From assembly GCA_030045935.1 (NCBI GenBank), contig JASIEN010000574.1:1-5815 (forward strand): a DNA stretch of 5,815 nucleotides, given 5' to 3'. Below are positions 1 to 4,072 of this stretch, piece by piece. How positions within the stretch are numbered: the stretch's first letter is position 1; each line of letters begins with the position of its first letter. The notes under the pieces are model-generated. The model was given only the letters and a program-made list of their open reading frames with translations. It had not been told where the DNA came from and made no database searches. Source of the stretch: Candidatus Sulfotelmatobacter sp. Lineage in GTDB: Bacteria > Acidobacteriota > Terriglobia > Terriglobales > Acidobacteriaceae. Position numbers and translations under genes: made by a program.

Positions 1-45
1 AAAGTCAGGGGTTCCCGGTCCGCTGCCCTCACTGAAGATTTCTAA

Positions 46-51
46 TACAAT
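46..51 (+). promoter_or_regulatory. possible -10 box before the adenosyltransferase gene
   Basis: TACAAT matches the sigma70 -10 consensus at five of six positions. It lies 15 bases before the ATG at 67, so transcription would begin around 58 and leave a leader of under 10 nt. No convincing -35 box is present at normal spacing. The call rests on the hexamer and its position only. Confidence 0.3.
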
Positions 52-66
52 CGATTTGAGTTCCCT

Positions 67-603
67 ATGACCGACGTACGACGCGGACTCATCATCGTCA
101 ATACCGGCCCGGGCAAAGGCAAAACTACGGCGGCAATGGGAACCGCTCTGCGAGCGGTTGGCCAGGGAATGCGGGTGCTGATGCTGCAATTTCTGAAGGG
201 CTCGTGGCATTACGGCGAGCTGGATGCCGTGAAAGCCTTCGGCGACAAGTTCGTGATGAAACAGATGGGCCGTGGGTTTGTGAAAGTTGGGACGGAGAAA
301 CCTGACCCGCAAGATGTGAAAATGGTGGAGGAAGCCTGGGCAGAAGCGGACACGGCCATTCAGTCTGGCGATTGGGATTTAGTGATCCTGGACGAGATTA
401 ACTACGCGATCAGCTACGGGATGCTGGATGCAGCAAGGGTGGTGCAAGCTCTAAAGCGCAAGCCGGAGCTTGTGCATGTGATCTTGACGGGCCGCAACGC
501 ACACCCCACAATTGTCGAGGTTGCCGACACGGTGACCGAAATGCGCCAGGTCAAGCACGCATATGAGCGGGGCGTCATGGCGCAGAGAGGAATCGAGTAT
601 TAG
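67..603 (+). CDS. cobO: cob(I)yrinic acid a,c-diamide / corrinoid adenosyltransferase (BtuR/CobO/CobP family)
   Basis: This cytosolic enzyme transfers the 5'-deoxyadenosyl group of ATP to cobalt(I) of corrinoids, a late step in making or salvaging adenosylcobalamin. The 178-residue product has the family's inverted P-loop start, with GPGKGKTT at residues 14-21, then QFLKG at 41-45 and a Walker-B-like DLVILDE at 104-110. The C-terminal half carries the characteristic ILTGRNAHP (139-147) and ends in the typical KHAYERGVMAQRGIEY tail. Length is slightly below the roughly 200 residues of enterobacterial BtuR because the N-terminal extension is short. An in-frame TAA at 43-45 leaves the ATG at 67 as the only reasonable start; no good Shine-Dalgarno sequence precedes it. 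No other cobalamin gene is visible, so biosynthesis cannot be told from salvage. The symbol btuR would be equally valid. The TAG stop overlaps the first heptamer of the following repeat element. Confidence 0.93.
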   Translation: MTDVRRGLIIVNTGPGKGKTTAAMGTALRAVGQGMRVLMLQFLKGSWHYGELDAVKAFGDKFVMKQMGRGFVKVGTEKPDPQDVKMVEEAWAEADTAIQSGDWDLVILDEINYAISYGMLDAARVVQALKRKPELVHVILTGRNAHPTIVEVADTVTEMRQVKHAYERGVMAQRGIEY

Positions 604-714
604 TACCCGGTATCAAGTACCCAGCACCCAGTCGGAATTATGCCTCCAGGCCGACCGGATTAGTCAGCCGCGGCAACTCGAAAACTGGCAACTGGGTACT
701 GGCAACTGACAACT
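602..714. repeat. heptamer-armed inverted repeat element A filling the cobO-accD gap
   Basis: The left arm at 602-629 is four seven-base units: AGTACCC, GGTATCA, AGTACCC, AGCACCC. The right arm, read on the minus strand from 714 back to 680, is AGTTGTC, AGTTGCC, AGTACCC, AGTTGCC, AGTTTTC, with one more AGTTGCC at 678-672 shifted by one base. Nearly all units fit RGYNNYC. The longest exact inverted match I see is AGTACCCAG at 616-624 against 692-700, 67 bases apart. The core (about 630-671) shows no gene. The element begins inside the cobO stop codon and ends 7 bases before the accD start, so it occupies essentially the whole gap. Mobility and function are unknown. Confidence 0.7.
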
Positions 715-721
715 TCTTTAT

Positions 722-1564
722 ATGGCTTGGTTCAAACGCGAATCCGCAGAGTTGAGTCCTTCGGGCGAAAAGACCGTTCGCACCGAGGGATTGTGGGTGA
801 AGTGTGAGAACTGCCGGCAGATCATCTGGAAGAAGGATCTGGAAGAGAACCTGAACGTCTGCCCGAAATGCGAAAAGCACTTCCGCATCGACGCCCGCGC
901 CCGCTTGTCGCTGCTAATGGATGAAAATCAATACCAAACTTTCGACGAGGGACTGTCGTCAACCGACCCGCTGAAATTTGTAGACCTGAAGCCGTACTCA
1001 TCGCGCCTGCGGCGGGCGCAGCAGGATACGGGATTGAAAGATGCGGTAATCAACGCCCAGGGCAAGCTGATGGGGCGGCCGGTGATCGCAAGCGTAATGG
1101 AGTACGCGTTCATCGGCGGCAGCATGGGGGCGGTCGTGGGGGAGATGATCACCCGTGCCATCGAGCGCTCGGCGGATTCCAGAACGCCGCTGATCATCGT
1201 CTCAGCTTCGGGGGGCGCGCGCATGATGGAGGGCGTGGTCAGCCTCATGCAGCTGGCCAAAATTTCTGCAGCGCTCGCTCGTCTGGATAAAACAAAAGTT
1301 CCTTATATTTCCGTGCTCACCGACCCGACCACCGGTGGCGTTACGGCTTCTTTCGCGATGCTCGGCGATCTCAACATTGCGGAACCTGGCGCACTGATCG
1401 GTTTCGCCGGCCCACGCGTGATCGAGCAGACCATCCGCCAGAAACTGCCCCAGGGATTTCAGCGCAGCGAATTTCTTTTGCAACACGGCATGCTCGACGC
1501 CGTGGTACCTCGCAAAGAACTCAAGCCGTACATTGCGCGAGCGCTGGATTTTATGGCAGCGTGA
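722..1564 (+). CDS. accD: acetyl-CoA carboxylase, carboxyltransferase subunit beta
   Basis: AccD pairs with AccA to form the carboxyltransferase that moves CO2 from carboxybiotin to acetyl-CoA, giving malonyl-CoA for fatty acid synthesis in the cytosol. The 280-residue product has the N-terminal four-cysteine zinc ribbon (Cys28, Cys31, Cys47, Cys50), followed by the crotonase-fold domain. Family landmarks include YAFIGGSMG (128-136), SASGGARMMEG (161-171), whose glycines help form the oxyanion hole, DPTTGGVTASFA (201-212), and GFAGPRVIEQT (227-237). Length is normal for bacterial AccD and the C terminus looks complete. An in-frame TGA at 707-709 makes the ATG at 722 the only sensible start, although there is no Shine-Dalgarno match and the upstream DNA is repeat element A. 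accA is not in the window. The next gene is folC, as in many bacteria including Escherichia coli. Confidence 0.97.
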   Translation: MAWFKRESAELSPSGEKTVRTEGLWVKCENCRQIIWKKDLEENLNVCPKCEKHFRIDARARLSLLMDENQYQTFDEGLSSTDPLKFVDLKPYSSRLRRAQQDTGLKDAVINAQGKLMGRPVIASVMEYAFIGGSMGAVVGEMITRAIERSADSRTPLIIVSASGGARMMEGVVSLMQLAKISAALARLDKTKVPYISVLTDPTTGGVTASFAMLGDLNIAEPGALIGFAGPRVIEQTIRQKLPQGFQRSEFLLQHGMLDAVVPRKELKPYIARALDFMAA

Positions 1565-1567
1565 AAG

Positions 1568-1682
1568 AGCTGTCAGCTATCAGCTCTCGGCTGTCAGTAA
1601 AAGCCTTCACGCCCGGAATCTTCCATGAAGCCGGTAATCCGAGTAAACATCGCTGATAGCTGACGTCTGAAAGCTGATGGCT
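1568..1682. repeat. heptamer-armed inverted repeat element B filling the accD-folC gap
   Basis: The left arm at 1568-1595 is four seven-base units: AGCTGTC, AGCTATC, AGCTCTC, GGCTGTC. The right arm, read on the minus strand from 1682 back to 1655, is AGCCATC, AGCTTTC, AGACGTC, AGCTATC. All but AGACGTC fit RGYNNYC. A perfect 13-base inverted repeat, GTCAGCTATCAGC at 1572-1584 against 1652-1664, is separated by 67 bases. The element starts 4 bases after the accD stop and its last unit contains the folC ATG. Total length and layout match element A closely, although the heptamers and core differ in sequence. In RNA the arms could form an imperfect hairpin between the two cistrons. Confidence 0.72.
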
Positions 1683-3035
1683 TCTTCCTCCTACGAAACC
1701 GCCGTTGCCCGCATGTTCGCTCTCGGACACGAGCTGGCGCAGACGCCTGCACACAAGTTTGATCTGGTGCACATGCGCGTGCTCTTGGAAGCTATGGCAC
1801 ATCCCGAGCGGCATTTTCCGAGCGTGCTGATTGCGGGGACAAACGGCAAAGGTTCAACCGCCGCGACACTGGCGTCGATTCTGCGCGCTTCCGGTTTGAA
1901 GACCGGTTTGTATACCTCGCCGCATCTCGTGCGCATCAACGAGCGAATCAGAGTCAACGGGGAAGAGATCAGCGATGATGATTTTGCTTGTCTGCACGGC
2001 GAGGTCGATGCGATTGCGGAGAAGCTGGTCGAGCACCGCGAGCTGCCATGGCATCCGAGTTTTTTCGAAATGATGACCGCGATTGCTTTCGCGCAATTTG
2101 CCCGTGAGCAGATCGCAATTGCAGTGCTTGAGGTCGGAATGGGCGGCCGGCTGGATGCTACCAACGTGGTTGAGCCACGAGTGAGCGTTATAGCCGATAT
2201 CTCTCTCGATCATCAGAAATATCTCGGCAACACTGTGGGCGAAATCGCGCGGGAGAAAGCAGGAATCATTCGTCCCCAAGGAGCGGTAGTTACGCTTCCA
2301 CAGCACCCGCAGGCAAACGACGTAATCGGTAAAGCGATTCTGGAATTGGGAGCGCGGGCTGTGAACGCGGTGAATTATGTTCCACCGCTTGTTCCTCACG
2401 ATCCGCTCATCGGTGCCCGGTACCCGGTGCTCGGTACTCGGTACTCCTTGCAGGTAATGGGCGAAGAGATATTGGTACAAAGCCCATTAGTCGGACGGCA
2501 TCAGTTGCGCAACGTAGCGCTGGCAATCGCCGCGGCGGTCGAACTGAGTGAGCAGCGATTCCCTGGAATCACTGCGCCAACCATCGAGCGCGGCATTCGG
2601 GAGACGCGTTGGCCCGCGCGCTTTCAGATGGTTCCCGTGCGCGCGGGATGGCCCGAGATGGTCATCGATGTCGCGCACAATCCCGCTGGAGCCTGGGCAC
2701 TGCGCTCGGCGCTCTCAGAGCAGTACGGCGGCCGTTCTCTCATTTTTTTGTTTGCGGCAATGCGCGACAAGGCAATCTCTGAGATGGCCGAAATACTGTT
2801 TCCGCTGGCGGAGCAGGTCATAGCTACGAGACCGGAAAATCCACGAGCGGCGTCGCCCGAGGAAATTCGCGAGGCCGCAGGTCGAGCATCGACGGAAATC
2901 GAAACGATCGAAGACGTTTCACGAGCCTTCGCGCGCGCCCGGGCGCTCGCGCTAGAAAGCAACTCCGTCCTCGTGATCACCGGATCGATCTATCTGGTGG
3001 GCGAGGTGATGAGTGTTGCCGGCTTGCGGACTTGA
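1677..3035 (+). CDS. folC: bifunctional folylpolyglutamate synthase / dihydrofolate synthase
   Basis: FolC is an ATP-dependent Mur-ligase-type enzyme of the cytosol. It joins glutamate to dihydropteroate to make dihydrofolate and then adds further gamma-linked glutamates to folates. The 452-residue product has the ATP-binding loop GTNGKGS (54-60), the folate-site motif YTSPHLVRINERI (79-91), EVGMGGRLDATN (152-163), DHQKYLG (178-184) with the EKAGI segment (193-197), GRHQLRN (273-279), the domain-linking DVAHNP (331-336) and the C-terminal TGSIYLVGEV (435-444). Length is normal. An in-frame TGA at 1668-1670 leaves the ATG at 1677 as the only start, five residues before the conserved SYETAVARMFALG. 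That start codon lies within the right arm of repeat element B, with no clear Shine-Dalgarno sequence. Residues 246-258 are encoded by an internal heptamer array, an unusual local insertion in a variable region between conserved motifs. Whether both activities are kept is inferred from the family. Confidence 0.95.
   Translation: MASSSYETAVARMFALGHELAQTPAHKFDLVHMRVLLEAMAHPERHFPSVLIAGTNGKGSTAATLASILRASGLKTGLYTSPHLVRINERIRVNGEEISDDDFACLHGEVDAIAEKLVEHRELPWHPSFFEMMTAIAFAQFAREQIAIAVLEVGMGGRLDATNVVEPRVSVIADISLDHQKYLGNTVGEIAREKAGIIRPQGAVVTLPQHPQANDVIGKAILELGARAVNAVNYVPPLVPHDPLIGARYPVLGTRYSLQVMGEEILVQSPLVGRHQLRNVALAIAAAVELSEQRFPGITAPTIERGIRETRWPARFQMVPVRAGWPEMVIDVAHNPAGAWALRSALSEQYGGRSLIFLFAAMRDKAISEMAEILFPLAEQVIATRPENPRAASPEEIREAAGRASTEIETIEDVSRAFARARALALESNSVLVITGSIYLVGEVMSVAGLRT
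2412..2446 (+). repeat. in-frame array of five seven-base units inside folC
   Basis: Five contiguous units, GGTGCCC, GGTACCC, GGTGCTC, GGTACTC and GGTACTC, all fit GGTRCYC. They belong to the same RGYNNYC class as the arms of the two intergenic elements. Because 7 and 3 share no factor, three units make one seven-residue protein period, visible as GARYPVL followed by GTRYSLQ (residues 246-259). No opposite-oriented arm is apparent nearby. Confidence 0.75.
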
Positions 3036-3040
3036 CGCAC

Positions 3041-3058
3041 CATTCGCGAATGTTTTTT
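3041..3058 (+). terminator. weak terminator-like palindrome plus T-run after folC
   Basis: The perfect 12-base palindrome CATTCGCGAATG (3041-3052) is followed directly by six T (3053-3058), starting 5 bases after the folC stop. As a hairpin it gives only about four base pairs around a CGCG loop, which is weak for an intrinsic terminator. The position, just before a candidate promoter for the next gene, is suitable. Confidence 0.25.
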
Positions 3059-3071
3059 CCAAGAAATCCCC

Positions 3072-3077
3072 TAAAAT
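3072..3077 (+). promoter_or_regulatory. possible -10 box for leaderless plsC transcription
   Basis: TAAAAT matches the sigma70 -10 consensus TATAAT at five of six positions. Its last base is 6 bases before the GTG start at 3084, so the expected transcription start falls on or beside the start codon. No Shine-Dalgarno sequence lies between. No clear -35 box is found at 16-18 bp spacing; TTGACG at 3032-3037 is too far upstream (34 bp). Confidence 0.35.
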
Positions 3078-3083
3078 AGAAAC

Positions 3084-3905
3084 GTGCAGGAAGTAAATTC
3101 ACGGGTCGAAATTGAGCAGCGCGAACAGCCTTCGCCGATTACGGCACCGCGACCGAGCCCGCACGCGATTCCCGGAAAAAAATACGGCTGGTCGAGCCGC
3201 CTGCGTTCTTACTTCTTTTTCGACCCGCTGATCTGGCTTTACACGCTGGCCATGGGACTCCTTGCGCTTCCTGCCGGCTTTTTCGACCGCGACGGCAGCA
3301 TATTGCACTGGTTTTCGCGAACCTGGTCGCGGCTGATTCTGGGAAGCATCTTCTCGCCGGTAAAAGTCACGGGCCTTGAAAAGATCGACACCTCTCGACC
3401 GCACGTCTATGCCGCGAATCACGCATCAGCCATGGACATTCCCGTCCTCTACGTTCACCTTCCTTTTCAATTCCGCATTGTCTTCAAAAAAGAGTTGCTC
3501 TCGTACCCGCTGGTCGGCTGGCAACTGAAGCGCTCGGGGCAAGTCTGCATCGATCAGCAGCGGCCGAGCAATTCGATCGCAGCGATTCGTTCCGCGGTGA
3601 AAAGTTTGAAAGCCGGAATGCCACTGGTGATTTTTCCCGAAGGTGGACGCACAAACGACGGGTACATCAAGCCGTTCCTGCCCGGAGCCTTTTTTCTCGC
3701 CCTCAAAGCGCAGGTCGACATCGTGCCCATCGCCTTAATCGGAACCTACGAACTGCTGCCGATGGATACCTATCACATCAAATGCCGGCCGCTCGGAATG
3801 CGGGTAGGCGAGCCGATCTCCACTACTGGGATGACGATGCGAGATTTAGAGACGCTGTCGGCGAAGGTGCAGAAGGCCGTCGAAGAGTTGTACTACGCTG
3901 CCTAG
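3084..3905 (+). CDS. plsC: 1-acyl-sn-glycerol-3-phosphate acyltransferase (PlsC/LPLAT family)
   Basis: The predicted enzyme acylates the sn-2 position of lysophosphatidic acid to form phosphatidic acid, the precursor of membrane phospholipids, at the inner face of the cytoplasmic membrane. The 273-residue product has the catalytic block NHASAMD (112-118, the NHx4D motif), the acceptor region KKELLSYPLVGW (135-146), FPEGGRT (184-190, a variant of FPEGTRS) and VPIAL (214-218). A hydrophobic segment at about 46-67 probably anchors it to the membrane. The first 35 residues are polar and proline-rich and not part of the fold. An in-frame TAA at 3072-3074 leaves the GTG at 3084 as the only plausible start; the next in-frame Met is residue 57, inside the hydrophobic segment. 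The gene follows folC by 48 bp and may have its own promoter. Closely related acyltransferases of other lipid pathways share these motifs, so the exact substrate is inferred. Confidence 0.88.
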   Translation: MQEVNSRVEIEQREQPSPITAPRPSPHAIPGKKYGWSSRLRSYFFFDPLIWLYTLAMGLLALPAGFFDRDGSILHWFSRTWSRLILGSIFSPVKVTGLEKIDTSRPHVYAANHASAMDIPVLYVHLPFQFRIVFKKELLSYPLVGWQLKRSGQVCIDQQRPSNSIAAIRSAVKSLKAGMPLVIFPEGGRTNDGYIKPFLPGAFFLALKAQVDIVPIALIGTYELLPMDTYHIKCRPLGMRVGEPISTTGMTMRDLETLSAKVQKAVEELYYAA

Positions 3906-3941
3906 CTGCCGGCCGCGATCTTCGGCGCGCCCAAAAATCTC

Positions 3942-3970
3942 TTGACTTGGGCCGCTGCCTGGCGTGCAAT
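3942..3970 (+). promoter_or_regulatory. predicted sigma70-type promoter for the FG-GAP protein gene
   Basis: TTGACT (3942-3947, five of six matches to TTGACA) and TGCAAT (3965-3970, four of six matches to TATAAT) are separated by exactly 17 bp. Transcription would start near 3977, giving a leader of about 96 nt before the ATG at 4073. The placement in the gap between plsC and an apparently unrelated secreted-protein gene supports it. The weaker -10 box limits certainty. Confidence 0.45.
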
Positions 3971-4059
3971 CGTTCCGTGGAGCTGAGTCGCCACTTTCCC
4001 TCCCCCTCGGTTTCACCCCGGTAATCCAAGTCCAGGAAACCCCGCACGCAGCCCCACTC

Positions 4060-4067
4060 AAGGAGGT
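4060..4067 (+). promoter_or_regulatory. perfect Shine-Dalgarno sequence
   Basis: AAGGAGGT is a full match to the anti-Shine-Dalgarno end of 16S rRNA, and it sits 5 bases before the ATG at 4073. It fixes the start of the FG-GAP protein gene. It is the only strong ribosome binding site in the window; the four genes upstream lack one. Confidence 0.85.
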
Positions 4068-4072
4068 CTCCC

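Noticed and set aside
1..66. Possible cobalamin riboswitch end before the adenosyltransferase gene (AGTCAGG at 3-9 matches the first half of the B12 box)
   Set aside because: The second half of the box (AGACCTGCC) is not matched and only 66 bases are visible upstream. Extending upstream and searching with the cobalamin riboswitch model would decide it.
602..714. CRISPR-like array
   Set aside because: Units are contiguous seven-base repeats without spacers, and the arms are inverted; no cas gene is present.
1854..2480. Minus-strand open frame of 208 codons inside folC
   Set aside because: It lies opposite a well-conserved FolC coding sequence and shows no recognisable domain.
3906..3938. GC-rich inverted sequence after plsC as an intrinsic terminator
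   Set aside because: Only short palindromes such as GGCGCGCC are visible and no T-run follows a stable stem, so a terminator is not supported.
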